Below are positions 33,800 through 45,388 of a DNA stretch of 64,000 bases, piece after piece. How positions within the stretch are numbered: the first letter of the stretch is position 1; each line of letters starts with the position of its first letter. Where the stretch lies: NCBI GenBank assembly GCA_023525975.1, contig CM042042.1:43845880-43909879 (forward strand), given 5' to 3'. Position numbers and translations under genes: made by a program. Source of the DNA: Smallanthus sonchifolius (taxonomy: Eukaryota; Streptophyta; Magnoliopsida; Asterales; Asteraceae). The notes under the pieces are model-generated. The model was not told the origin of the DNA and made no database searches. It saw nothing but the letters and a program-made list of their open reading frames with translations.

Positions 33800-36700
33800 C
33801 TTATTTTCCAACTTTTTGGCTTTGCACTTTTGGAATTCACTTTTCTTGCTCGGTTTCTTCGGGTTTTCACTCATTATCACCTCGAGCACCTGTAAACACA
33901 TAATAGACTCAATACATAACAAAAACGACTCAAAACAAATAGAAAACTAGTCAAAACGACACGAAAATAAAGGAATAAAGATGTGTGCTTTGCACTACAT
34001 CAAACCCCCTGTTATCCCACGGCATCCCATAACCGTTCATCACCCAAGACTCAGCCCGTACTACCAATAATAATAATAATAATAATAATCTTACCATCTT
34101 GTTGACATAGTCTTAACTTACTATACTAATAACTCATTCCCAAGAAAACAAGTAATAACTCGACACTTGGTTAACACAACATACTCTAGACATTGGCATA
34201 CTCAGCCCTAACCCAGACTCTCATAATTAACTGACACGACAGTTATACACGTCACGTCACAATCCTGACACAACGGTCAATCTAACTTTACATACCACAA
34301 TAATATCATCTACACGTCACACTAACATTACCACATTAATATCATCACATGCATAATCAATAAAACTCAATGTTTGCATGCTATACTACACAATATAAAT
34401 ACCCACGTAAACACACACCTCGTCACTGCACCCTCGTCAGGGTTACCCTCGTAAGGGCGTTCAACACACCCCGAGCTCATCAATAACCTGTTAAATAAAT
34501 GTCACCGTTGGTGAATTCCCGAAGGACCTTATCCTTCACAATCCCGATTGTTGTGCCATAATGACACGATGCAAACACGACACACAAATGTACACATAAT
34601 ATCACATATCATTTACATGACTCCTTAACTATACTTTCACCTCACGCATACCCCTAAAACGACATATTTCTCACATGCATTCATAAACATTTAATGTATG
34701 ACACGACTCTTCCCGTTCGGCCCTTAACACGACATGCATTAATAACCCAGACCCTTAACTCACACATTTCCATGATCCCACCCTAGACCCTACGATCACT
34801 TAACAATTATTTTATATTCAAAACGCATCGGGTTAGAACCCAAAATCCTTAGCACCTTTAATAAAGTACACTTATTTCATAAGTGTTTACGATAGCCCCA
34901 AAACGTTAAAAACATTTAAAGAGGGGGATTAGAAACTCACTGGTTATGTCGAGTGGTGATCCTTGTCCTGTACTCCGTCCACCTACTTGTAACCCCGAAC
35001 ATGTCAAATGTATGATCCCCTGATCAAACGACGTTCTAAACATAAGTCTAATAACGCATAAAATAATACAATCATGTCACTTGGTCTCATCTGCTCGCCC
35101 TTCTGATTCATCAAACCCGTAGATCCACGAACACCGTACCGGGTAGTCCTTGAACCGTTTAAAGACCGAACACCCGAACCGGGTTTATATGCATGCATGC
35201 ACATACGTAGCACCACCATGCAAACCCTAATCACCCACACGTAACCATTCACCTCCTCGCTTGTGTCGTACCCGCACCCAAACTCGTCCCCAAACCATTG
35301 CCTATCATCGTGTACCACCCGCGTGACTTGATGCCGCCAAGTCGGCCACCCGGGTTTTCACCGTGCCCGACCGCCGTCCTCTGCCGTCCTGCCACCTCGA
35401 CAGACGCGGCAGCCGTCACCGTCCTCGCCACAGCCCGTTCCAGCCGCCTCCCACCACTGGCTCCGCCCTTGCCAAGCATCAACACCATCGAGCACCACCA
35501 ATGGCTTCGTCGCCATTCCTATCCCACGTCGAGTTCAACAACGTCACCTCCTCCACCGTCCACCGCCCTGGAGCAACACCACAACAGCCTTCTCCCGGCA
35601 TCATATGTGCCGGCCCAACACTTTGTCGCCGAGCACCCTCACCCGCACATCCCTTCTCTCTCCCTCTCTCTTTCTGCTGCGTCCCGCTAACCGGCCACAC
35701 ACGACCGCCGTCATGCGCCACCACTACTACACCATCCAACCAGTCAGTTTTCGCCTCTCATTGCCTCCATGATTGCCACCACAGCCGGCCACCGTCCTCG
35801 TCTTTCTTTTGATTACCGTAAACAACACCCAAACCCTAATCGGGTTTCTAGAAACTCTACACAAACAAACACGATAAGAGGATATAGTACAAGGATTACC
35901 TTGCTTTGCCTTGTGGGTCTCACTTGAAACCGCCATCGAACCGCCGTTCTTCAGCGTCCACTCCTCCGTGTCCCCTCCTGCTGCCGTCGCACAATACCTA
36001 GACCGAATGGCCTAGGGTTTTTTTACAAAAGATGATTATTAAAATGCTATAGTTGCATTCGGGTCCTTGACCTTTTCCAATTTTCCACGTTTCGACCTCA
36101 CGATGTGCGCTAACTACTAACCGGCTCCTTCACGGTATTTAACTACATCTTCCGAAACATGTCCTAGCTCCTCATCGCCTTTATTAAGAATTCGGGGCAT
36201 CCACTAACCCGAGAGATTATCTTTTGGATTTTCGGGATGTTACATCAGCTCAGTCTTGAGTTCTTGTTTCTTTACTTCAAACTCATGAAGCATGTCTAAT
36301 CTCCACATCTCCAACTTTCCCTTTATATCAATCTCTATCTCTGATTTCATCTCTTTTGACTTTGCATCTTCGGGCTTTTGATTCCTCTTAGTAACTAATC
36401 CTGGCCACTCCGGCTCTTCGTCATTGAAATACTTTGCTAATGATGTCCAGTAATTGTTTTCCTTCTTATTTGAAGTATTCTCTACATATCTTTCTGTCTT
36501 TTGTAACTGCCATCAAGATGATCGATTCTATATCCTCTTGTACTAGGTTTGCCTCCTTTCTATGACCTGATTCTGGATAATCCGATGCATAATATCCAAA
36601 CTTATGGCAATTGAAGCACTCTACTTCTCTAATATCTCTTCTAGGATGGTTTTGATATCTAGGGTTTCTCTTCCTTCTATCATAACCATTTTCACTCTTG

Positions 36701-38527
36701 TTCCTTGAGTTATCATTCGAGACATTTCCTCCTCTTTGTCTAAACTTCTCATTACGCCAATTTCCTTGTGATGTATTAAACCTTCCTTATTCACGGTTTC
36801 TAAAATGTCATCCTTGACCATAGTTTTGTCGTGTTGTGTGAACAAAAGTCTATCTTGATTGTTCACCAGGATTTCATCCATTAGACTGGTTCTTTCTTCA
36901 AAGGCTTTCAACCTTCCAATTATCTCATCTAGAGTTGTTGTATCTAGGTCAGCGAATTGCTAGATGGTTGCAGCTATTTGAGCAAACCTCTTTGGTACAG
37001 CACTTAGTAGTTTCCGAACTAAAGTTGGTTCATCATATACTGATCCTAAACCTTTTTCTCTAGTAACAATACTATTTAACTTTGCGGTGAACGTATCTAT
37101 ACTATCTTCCTCCTTCATTATCAACATTTCAAACTCTGTTCTGAGTGTTTGTAGACGTGCCTTCTACACTCGCTCTACACCGACATGCCTTCTCTTTAGT
37201 GCATCCCAAATCTCTTTTGCACTTTTACAACTTGCAACTTGTAATATCATCTTTTGTGGTAATGCTTGAAATAGATGCGCTGTCGTCTCCATATCTTTTT
37301 TTCTCGTCAACTTGCGTACTCGCACTAGGTTCTATCATTTCCCATAGTCCGTTTGCCCTTAGTATGGGTTTTTTTATACAAATTGCCCATACTGCATTAT
37401 TTGTTGATTTTAGGATAGGACATTTAAAATAGGAAACATAACTCGTCTCCTTATGTATTATTATCTCCTTGTTCGTCTCCTTGCTTGATTCCTCTGGCAT
37501 CGTAACTTAGGTTTTCTTCTAAAACCAAAACGAACTCGTGTGTCTTTCTAACACAGTCTCAAATGCAATTTTCTAATCTATCTTACTATACTAAAAATTG
37601 CAATAACTCTATAAACTTTAATTCCAAGGTAATTGGAACGTAAAACCTGGAATCTCGCGAATCCTCTGCGTGTAATTATAATTTTCTATGGTTGGTGACG
37701 TAAAACACGAACACCTCTCGTTTATCTTTTTCTCGTCTCTTTGATGTCGTACACCACGAACACCACTTGTCTCCTTTTTTTGTCAATTCTGATGACGGTC
37801 TTTATCTCGGTTCTTTCTCTCTCACGAACCGTAATACAAAGGCACTCAATTGCCTTTTCTTAGTTTTCTTTTAAAAACTATTTATTTTTTTTAAATCTCT
37901 ATTTCAAACCTTTTTTTAAATATAACAAGCAAGCTTTTTGCTTGTTTCTCGGTTTTTTTTAAAGATAAAAAAACATTTTTTTCTTAAATAAAATGAACTA
38001 AGCAAGGCCCACTAGCCTTCAGTTTTCTTTTGTAAGTCGGCCCAAAAGCCTAAGCCCAGTCCTTCCTTTTTTTCGTAACTTGGACCCACAACAACTGCTT
38101 TTGTCTCTACCTTCATGTAGCTTTCCCCTTTATTTTGTGTTCCTCTTGTTTCGATGATCTTCGAACAATAATAAGAAATTAGGGCTCAATCCCCTTCTTC
38201 CTCTTTGCTATATTCACGAACAGGGCACACCACCCTTTCTACTTTTCTGGTTCACGAATAAATGATAGCAACAATGGGGTTCTGTTCAGTCGTTTTTCTC
38301 TTAATCGGTGTCTCCGACGTTCTCCACCGGCAAGCGCTCATGGTGTTCTCTCTGTCGCGCTAGGGTAAGTCCTTCTCTATATATATATCTCTCTCTCTCT
38401 CTCTGAATCAATTCACACTAAATCGATTTTTCTCCTTCTCTGATTATAACAGGGCACACCACCCTTCTCTTAATCGGTCTCTCTGATCTTGGTCTCATGG
38501 CGTCTTCTTCGTCGCACAAACGTTTTG

Positions 38528-38815
38528 AATGAACAAAACGTTAATTTACATACTCAATTACATTCCTATTTATACTAATCTGAAATCCCCTAATCGTTGC
38601 CCGAAAACGTCGCTTCTCTTGTTGGCACCGGTTCCGAGCCCTGTATACACAAGCACGTGTATATGGTAGGTTTCTAACTTCTATTTTGACACAATACACC
38701 CTTATACTATTTACATGTTTATATAACATACTAAAACATAACTTTAACCTATTAACATTTTAGACCCTTAGACTTTGTCCACATGGATTACTAAATTAGT
38801 ATCCAATAGCCAACA
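38528..38815 (-). mobile_element. 5' LTR of gag-only copia element (truncated)
   Basis: Minus-strand LTR starting TGTTGGCTATTGGATAC at 38815 and matching 28340-28629. Its inner end stops at about 38528 where it joins GTTTGTGCGACGAAG; the last ~45 bp of the other LTR and the primer-binding site are missing here, so this end was trimmed. The region 37510-38520 between it and the gag start holds a T/C-rich leader with a (CT)n run at 38389-38405 and a repeated GGGCACACCACCC phrase (38225, 38453). Confidence 0.65.
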
Positions 38816-39340
38816 AATTTAGAGATACTTACAGTGCTTATAGCAGAAGAGACCAGATCATAATACCCAAGAATTGAAGCACCAGACAAAACAAGCACAT
38901 GGCTGAGAAACACCACGATAACTGCAACAAAGCCTAACCCCAAACCAAATTCCAAATTCTTTCCATATACTTTGAACCGAAATCCATTGTTCTTTTTTCA
39001 AATTCTTTCACTTCTTTGACTTTGAATTAAACAAATATATAGACATGATATAACTTTGATGGAGATTCCAAATAGCAGAGTAAATCGTAGGAACCCAAAA
39101 TCAAATTAAATAGTTTAATCTTTGTTTTGCAATAAAAACTCCTTGACCGAATTTCAAAGATTTTTGACCAGAAACTCAGAAATCGTAGAACACCAATTCA
39201 AATAAAAAGAGTTTAATCTTTGTAGATATCATGGCAGTGTCTTTAACAGCAGCGGACGAATGAACTAAATGAGCCTTAACCAAAACGACCATAATAGCAG
39301 CGGAAGAATTAAGAATCAAGAGCCTTAAGCTCTGATACCA
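38816..39340 (-). mobile_element. LARD interior (part 2) with primer-binding site
   Basis: The 5' interior of the minus-strand LARD. At 39329-39340 the plus-strand text GCTCTGATACCA is the reverse complement of TGGTATCAGAGC, the perfect initiator-methionine tRNA primer site used by copia elements. No coding sequence follows in the 500 bp before the gag-only element intervenes. Confidence 0.7.
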
Positions 39341-39350
39341 AGTCAAAAAA

Positions 39351-39924
39351 TGGATAATGAAACGATTTTATTACTGAAACTCAACACAAAATACAAAGAC
39401 ATTGAGACAGAAAGAAAGGTTTTAAAAACCCTAAATAGAGACAAGCAACAAGAAGCATAAACTACATAATTGTTCTTGGGTACTCTTGAAGCAGGAGGAC
39501 AACGACACTTTATAGAGAAGCGCCCTAATGGGCATATCACAAATCACGCACACAAATATGGAAGGATAGCAAGAATTTCATTAAGGATAGCTGGAGATAC
39601 AAACAAATCATTCCAAAAATAAAGAGGCAATCATCTTGGAGGCTTGAGAACAGTGGAGCACCAGAACTCTAGAACAACCGCTAACCAAGAGACGGAGCCG
39701 GCTTCAAGCCCTTAACTAAATAATCCAGCAGAAGAGATTTGGGCCAGTTTGCCCACAACGCCACACAGCAACTTGCAAAAGAGTTCAAGACAAGTTTGAC
39801 CAAAAATCCATAGGCTTCAAAGCCCACCATCTCATCCGAGAGAATAGACCCAAGATGCAAAACATAAAGAGGAAAAACAAATTGATTAGCAAATTGGAAA
39901 AATAAAAGGAAAGTATTTTTAACA
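39351..39924 (-). mobile_element. 5' LTR of the minus-strand LARD
   Basis: From TGTTAAAAATACTTTCC at 39924 to CATTATCCA at 39351 on the minus strand, followed 10 bp later by the primer-binding site. Matches 25687-26486 (for example CGCCCTAATGGGCATATC against CGCCCTAACGGGCATATC). The right flank after 39924 is GAAAC; no matching repeat was found at the left end, where the LTR is worn. Confidence 0.75.
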
Positions 39925-39984
39925 GAAACCAACGATACCCCCCGCATGAACTCTAAATACATACGCTATCGACAATGATAAGGA

Positions 39985-40256
39985 ATTTTATTTCGTCCTT
40001 GATGTTATAGAAGAACGCGGGCAGAGGGCATCTATCAATGAAGCACGATACAAGGGGAAAATAGAGGCCTTTTATAACAAAACTGTTTTGCTCATGTGTT
40101 ATTTCAGAGAAGGGGAATACGTGCTACAGAACAACCTGGATAGTAAAGCTGAGTCCCTAAGGCAAATTGGGCCAAACCTTGGAAGGCTTCTATGTCATCC
40201 ACAGAGAAGAAGGAAAGGGAGCATACATTTTAGCACAGCTGGATGGTACGTTACTT
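39985..40256 (+). pseudogene. Ty3/gypsy integrase C-terminal fragment
   Basis: Translation gives VLDVIEER, INEARYKGKIEAFYNKTV, CYFREGEYVLQNNLDSKAES and then, after a frame change near 40175, a GFYVIHREEGKGAYILAQLDG block. This is the conserved end of gypsy integrases that binds DNA during insertion. Only this tail remains, with the frame break at the GPNL/W position. It lies on the same strand as the gypsy relic at 24370-25640, from which it is separated by the nested copia elements. Confidence 0.75.
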
Positions 40257-41129
40257 CTGTAGGTTCAGGCCTTGGCTGCACACACAAACACACACTCACG
40301 TATTGTTGTACTCACTTTATGTTTGAATCTCTCTAAAAGAAAAAAGACTGTGTGAAAGAAAGATGCATTCATTATTATTCCATATCAAAAGTTTCCTTAT
40401 ATAGGCTACAGTCCAACGGTCAAACACCATCTAGTCACCTATTGCTACCTATTCCAAAGGAAATCCCCTAAGAACCAGTCCCCCAACGTTCTCATAACAG
40501 TTGGGTCAATCTCAACATTTTCTACTTTATTTGAACACTAAATAAACAAACTAAAATACTAAGTAATAATAAGACCAAATACTAAAACTAAAGTCAAGAT
40601 TAAACCAAACAACTTCCAGAACGTGGAATGCATCGTAGTGCATGAAATGTTATCTTTAATATGACGATAGAATGTTAGCTCATCTTTTGTAAGTTATGTA
40701 ATATAATGAAACATCCACTTCCTATCTGAAAATCTAATTATGCCGCCACCCCGCCGGAAAAAATAAAGAAAAAGTTATAATATTAGGCCATGCTTATGCT
40801 AGCATGAAGGGTGGGCGTGAGAGTAGGAGTGTTATTCGGATTGCTTAATCAGTATTAGGTTATTTGGTTCAGGTTTCTCGGGTTTTGTATGTTGAAATTA
40901 AAACCAAATACCAAACCGTATAAGGATTTATAATCGGGTTATTTGGTTCGAGTGTAATCGGATGAGTTTTTATAAGTATTCAGGTTGCACTTCTAGATCA
41001 GTCAGATTTTATATAGCAAACTCTTTACTCTATTTACATCCCTTCTATAAATATATACATTATAACCGGATGAGTAAGACTTTTAACGTGTTCAGGTTTA
41101 TCCAACACTCAAAAAGTTATATTTCTAGG
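40257..41129. other. Spacer, possible LTR remnant, no gene
   Basis: Contains a short CACACAAACACACACTCAC run and a segment around 40370-40560 that resembles the end of an LTR in style (T/A-rich with CTTATATAGGCTAC) but lacks a partner. The remainder is A/T-rich. No gene recognised. Confidence 0.35.
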
Positions 41130-41290
41130 GGTGTAAACGAGCCAAACCGGCTCGCGGCTCGAGATCGACTTGGTAAAAACTCGAATCGAGCCGAGCTTAA
41201 ACGAGCTCGCGCCCGAGCTCGAGCCTAAGAAAAAGCTTGTTTAATAAACAAGCCCGAGCCCGAGCTTTCACTTATCGAGCTCGAGCCTAT
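41130..41290. mobile_element. hAT-like MITE left end (truncated)
   Basis: TAGGGGTGTAAACGAGCCAA at 41128-41147 followed by CTCG/GAGC-rich repeats (GAGCTCGAGCC) is the start of a hAT-like MITE of the TAGGGGTG group. No matching CACCCCTA end with an 8-bp repeat of the left flank was found downstream, so it appears truncated. Confidence 0.5.
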
Positions 41291-42770
41291 TATTTATATA
41301 ATCTTTTAATTAGTATATTAAATATATATTTATAAAATAATAGTTAGTATACAAAAAATTATGATAAAATAACTAAATAAAATATATTAGAGTAAATTAC
41401 AAATTATGTTCTTTAACTATATATGAAATTGTAAATATTGTCCTTTAACTTTAATAATTACACTGGATGTCCATTTTTTAAAACTTTTACACATATTCTG
41501 TCATTTACACTAATTGAAGTTATTTTTCTCCTTTAATTCAATTGCACATAAGGGTATAATTGTTCTTTCATCTTTTAAGGGACTATTTGTGTAATTAAGT
41601 TAGAATAATGGCAACCTCTTGTAATTATCAAATAGTAATAAAATAAATAAAACATAAGATAAAATCCTTCAAATTGTCTATCTCTTTCTTCATTATCTCA
41701 GATCACGATCTCTCTCTTTATCTTCCCCAAAAATTGTTGACCTGCAACTAGTCTAAATTAGGTTGTGTGTTCTTGCACTCGAATTGAGGTAATTTATCCT
41801 CCAAAAGCTCATGGACTACCGTATTTCCTCGCTACACCATCACCAATCACAGCGAAGATGGATTAGATAGAAACCCAACACCGATCGAAGCATGTCCTTT
41901 TTCTTCGCATCAACGTCTTCGAAGAAATCCCTAATTTTTTAGTTTTCTTATGATCTCGGCAAGGATTCCGGTGCGGCTGATCATCCGATGTGCCACCCCT
42001 GAACTGTGATCTGTTGCGATTACTTTGAGCCCTATTCGAGCAAGAGGTCAGTTTCCCGGGTCGAGTCCCTCATTTTCAATGATTGTGATTTTTCTTCGGG
42101 TAGATTTGCTTGATCTAGACTTTTCTTCTTTGAATTTTCTTTCGATTCTTTGTGTAAAAAGTTTTCGATCAAGAAGAGAGGTGTAAACCCAAATTTTTTT
42201 GTTGGAAGCAATGAATTTGGGATGCAAGATGTGATTTCAAGAAGACAATGAGAGAGGGGTTATGAAAATTGGTATGAACTAAAGAGATAAGAGACGTAAA
42301 ATGAATTTGGGGATGTAAGATGTGATTCCCTATCAAGTTGCTGCTGTAAGAGAGAGAGAGAGAGAGAGAGAGAGGAGGAAGAGACTAGAGTGACATGAGG
42401 TAAAGAGAGAGAGGCTGTTGAGTTTTTTTTTAATCAAGTGAAAATTTCCATTGATGAATTGGAATATTTGGAAAAACTTGTAACAATTGAGCATTATAAT
42501 TTCCTTGGTTTTATGTCATATTTTGGGTAAGAATATGGGCCTTGATGTCATGGGGGTTTCAATTGGTACAAAGCTCCAGCCTTTGGATCAATCGATTTAG
42601 GCTTCCTATTGTATTTGGGTTTTCTATTTTGCTTAGGTTTGTAGCATGGTTTTGTGATGACAGTGCGGCGGTGTATGGCGGTGGTCGATGTAGAGTTAAT
42701 CAGTTTTAATTAATATCCGGGTTGGGTTCTCCCCTAATCGGGTTGGGTTGATTCGGTTCGGGTTTGTTTA
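41291..42770. other. A/T-rich spacer with (GA)n microsatellite
   Basis: Around 41395-41640 is a repeat-like block (GAGTAAATTACAAATTATG, GTCCTTTAAC). A (GA) run of about 15 units is at 42346-42374. TCGGGTTGGG repeats lie near 42720-42760. No coding sequence or complete element was recognised. Confidence 0.4.
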
Positions 42771-43631
42771 AAAAAAACACACCCCCACATGAGAGTGCTT
42801 CATGACGTGAAGCTCTGTCCCCTCAACCGCATGAGGGGGGCGTACGTGAAGGGGCTACGTGAAAATACTGATGGGTGAGTAAATGGAATGTGAATGTTTT
42901 TTGTACCGTTGGATAATGTCGTTCAACGACTATTTAAAAAACACATTTAAATAAACACTATAAATATAACCTTTGAACACTAATCTTTTTAATCGATAAT
43001 TCTAAACTCTCACATATAAATTTACACACAAATTTCGTTTTATTTTTTATTTCAATTTAAAAATGAATCCCAACAATCCAAATAACCCGATATTTTGGAT
43101 GCATTAAGCTCAACAACAAAACGCGTTCAACGTATGCCCTCAACAAGTGAATGCTCTCAACCAACCACACCCGTTCAACCAACCCGGTTACATACCACAA
43201 ATGCCTAACTCAATGTAAGACCCCGACCCGGGCATCCTACAATTGGTTCTCATAACGGGTCATTCTCATTTAAAACGCATTTATTATTATTCAAACTACA
43301 GCGGAAGTCTTTCTAAAATCTTTTATTAGCATTTAATGTTAATAAATATACCTCACGAATGCATGCACACCAATCGAGTAACACCGCCTCCAAGCCAAGA
43401 TACGTCAACACTAGCTCACCTGCAAAACAATCTAACGTACACACAAAGTCAGCTACGCTGAGTGAGTTCTAATTGTTTAATTTGAACAGAAACCATCACG
43501 TCACATTTATTAGTTTATTTCACTCAGGGTCCTTATAAAATAGTTTTACGATTCATTAACGATTAGTTAACCCCTTGTTATCCCCCGGCATCCCATAACC
43601 GTTCATCACTCGGGACTCAGCCCATGCTTCC

Positions 43632-43633
<2 letters not shown>

Positions 43634-43686
<53 letters not shown>
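43634..43686. repeat. (AAT)n microsatellite in LTR
   Basis: About 17 AAT/ATA units in the solo LTR. The sister LTR has a shorter run at the same place (34068-34089, ~7 units), so it expanded after the two copies separated. Confidence 0.85.
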
Positions 43687-43688
<2 letters not shown>

Positions 43689-44589
43689 CTTATCACCTCG
43701 TTTACATATACTTAACTTATCGTACTAATAACTTATACCCAAGACCAAGCATTAATCCGACACTTGGTTAACACCACAAACTCTAGACATTAACACACAT
43801 GGCCTTAACCAAGGCTCTCACAATTAAGTGACACGACACTTATACACGTCACGTCATATCCTGACACAACGGTCAATTTAACTCCACATACCACAATGAT
43901 GACATCTACACGTCACACTAATATTACCACATTAATATCACCACATGCATAATTCATATACTCAACGTTTGCATGTAATACTACACATATATAAACACCC
44001 ACGTAAACACATACCTCGTCATTGCACCCTCGTCAGGACGTTCGACACACCTCGAGCTCATCATAACCTGTTAAATATATGTCACCCTTGGTGACTTTCC
44101 GACGAACCTCATCCTTCAAATTTCTGTTTGTTGTGCCATAATGGCACGATGCAAACATACAACGACGAACACACAACACAACATACAAGAAATTATAGGA
44201 ATCATTAACTCTACTTGCACCCCATGCATAGTCCTAGCACAACACATTTCTCACACAATATATCCTAAGCATTTAATGCACGACACAACTCTTTATGTGC
44301 GGCCTTTAACACGACACACATTAATAACTCATACCCTTAACTCACACGTTTCCATGATCCCACCATAGACCCTACGATCACTTAACAATTATTTTATTTT
44401 CAAAACACATCGGGTTAGAACCCGAAATCCTTAACATATCTCTTGAGTAAACTTATTTCATGAGTATGTGTTGGTGAATGTTTTGGTGACAACTAGCTTT
44501 GTATAGTTTAGTCTTTACGTTTAATGTTTTTTTTTGTTTTGTATTGTAATAGTTTAAGTTTGCATAGGCGAACTTATTGGTATAGTTGA

Positions 44590-44642
44590 GGCGAACTTAA
44601 TAAGTTCGCCTGAACTAAAGGTGGCGAACTTATTAAGTTCGC
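44590..44642. repeat. Hairpin pair upstream of the LTR TATA box
   Basis: A perfect 21-bp palindrome built on GCGAACTTAATAAGTTCGC (44590-44610) and GGCGAACTTATTAAGTTCGC (44623-44642). They end 20 bp before CTATAAATA. In the 3' LTR the corresponding copies (57421-57442, 57455-57475) have suffered C-to-T and G-to-A changes that break pairing. Confidence 0.9.
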
Positions 44643-44661
44643 ATGTTTCAGTTTGTGTTGT

Positions 44662-44670
44662 CTATAAATA
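44662..44670 (+). promoter_or_regulatory. LTR TATA box
   Basis: CTATAAATA between the hairpin pair and the leader. The same box occurs at 57494-57502 in the 3' LTR. It fits the U3/R boundary of a copia LTR; the actual start site is not shown by sequence. Confidence 0.75.
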
Positions 44671-44895
44671 GTTCAAGAGTTGTTCTCATTTGTAACTTCT
44701 GCATTTTACTAGAACTACTCTGTGTTTACTGTTTAATTGATAATACATGGAGCTTTTTATGAAATCGTGTCTTGTGTGATTGCATTGCGTTCATGAGTAT
44801 TCGAGACATATGTATACGTAAGGATTCCGCACTTCGTGTATGTATCATGTGTTTTACAGTAGAGATCGATCAGTAGAACCGCTGGGACTTACAAG

Positions 44896-44907
44896 TGGTA
44901 TAAAAGA
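44896..44907 (+). promoter_or_regulatory. Primer-binding site (degenerate)
   Basis: TGGTATAAAAGA three bases after the LTR resembles TGGTATCAGAGC, complementary to initiator-methionine tRNA. Mismatches at positions 7, 9 and 12 suggest decay. Confidence 0.7.
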
Positions 44908-45236
44908 TATTGCTCTTGATTAGCTACTGTTGTTTGACATTGTTTCGATTGATTTTTCACAACAAGATGGAGATTTTTAGAATTTTCTGTGTTCTTGAGA
45001 TTTTGCGATTTTTTGTGATGAATTTTGAGTGATTTCTTCATTTTTGGTGTTGTTTTACCAAAATTGATCCGTTAGAAGTGTTCTAAATCAGTATTTGAAG
45101 AATCCTACGGAAGAAATTTCTCTAATTCATTCTAAATCAAGATTTATGGAAATTTTCAGATCTGTTCGTGCGTTTGGTTGTTAGAACAATCTTCCTTGTT
45201 CTTCAGAACAATCTTCCTTGTTCTTCAGCTGATACA

Positions 45237-45345
45237 GGCGAACTTGTCTGATCTGTTACGGGCGAACTTGTCAAGCGAACTTATTAAGTTCACTGGATTC
45301 AGTTAGGCGAACTTAGTGGGCGAAGTTGTTAAGTTCGCTTAATAT
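45237..45345. repeat. GGCGAACTT motif cluster in the gag leader
   Basis: GGCGAACTTGTC, GGGCGAACTTGTCAAG, GCGAACTTATTAAGTTCAC, GGCGAACTTAG and GGGCGAAGTTGTTAAGTTCGC occur in ~110 bp and end about 45 bp before the gag ATG (45389). Several pairs form imperfect hairpins of the same scaffold as in the LTR. Confidence 0.75.
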
Positions 45346-45388
45346 AGAAAGTTGTAAAATTTTTCTAAGTGTTGAACTGTGTGCAAGG

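Larger units (their letters stand above)
29612..34002 (-). mobile_element. Solo LTR (~1.6 kb net) with CTCGCG hairpins, TSD AACCC
   Basis: Ends TGATGTCGTCTAGACGG and TTTGCACTACATCA, a 6-bp TGATGT/ACATCA inverted repeat, with perfect 5-bp TSD AACCC at 29607-29611 and 34003-34007. The sister LTR near 43560-43580 (TAGTTAACCCCTTGTTATCC) shows the empty site. It belongs to the same family as 1862-3425. It is split by the solo LTR at 30076-32832. Confidence 0.85.
29232..36244 (-). mobile_element. Solo LTR (~2.6 kb net), TSD TCAAC/TCAGC
   Basis: Ends TGTAAGACCCCAACCCGGGC (29232) and CGGGATGTTACA (36244), flanked by TCAAC (29227-29231) and TCAGC (36245-36249), one mismatch. The sister copy at 43214-58978 has the same ends. 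On its own strand it reads TGTAACATCCC...GGGTCTTACA, a form common in gypsy LTRs. It carries no protein and no second LTR, so it is called a solo LTR. A C/G-rich portion (about 35280-36000 on the plus strand, codon-like but low-complexity) differs strongly from its sister. It is itself split at 29612-34002. Confidence 0.8.
28703..37500 (-). pseudogene. copia-type gag gene, interrupted by nested LTRs
   Basis: Read on the minus strand from ATG at 37498-37500. The N-terminus (SYFKCPILKSTNNAVWAI) and the following UBN2-type region (KSAKEIWDALKRRHVG, RKLLSAVPKRF, TTTLDEIIGRLKAFEERT) identify a copia Gag, which packages element RNA. A CCHC knuckle near 36555-36620 is degraded: CFNCHKFGYYASDYP has Tyr where His and the last Cys belong. 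Then comes a Lys/Glu-rich coiled-coil C-terminus (28703-29230). The 29232-36244 LTR splits this last part; the frame continues across it. Stops at several sites (for example in the 37140-37180 and 36950 regions) and frameshifts show it is dead. No protease, integrase or reverse transcriptase follows, so this is a gag-only (TR-GAG-like) element. Confidence 0.8.
44469..44893 (+). repeat. 5' LTR of Sirevirus-like element
   Basis: 425 bp, TGTTGGTGAATG to GGGACTTACA. Contains a truncated first hairpin (near 44568), two full hairpins (44590-44610, 44623-44642), TATA box CTATAAATA (44662-44670), and a leader of about 220 bp. The 3' LTR retains the first hairpin (about 57388-57408), which was lost here by a small deletion. 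Confidence 0.9.

Noticed and set aside
35298..35812. Overlapping Pro/Ser/His-rich frames on both strands
   Set aside because: C/G-rich composition inside a solo LTR; no domain, and frames are open on both strands.
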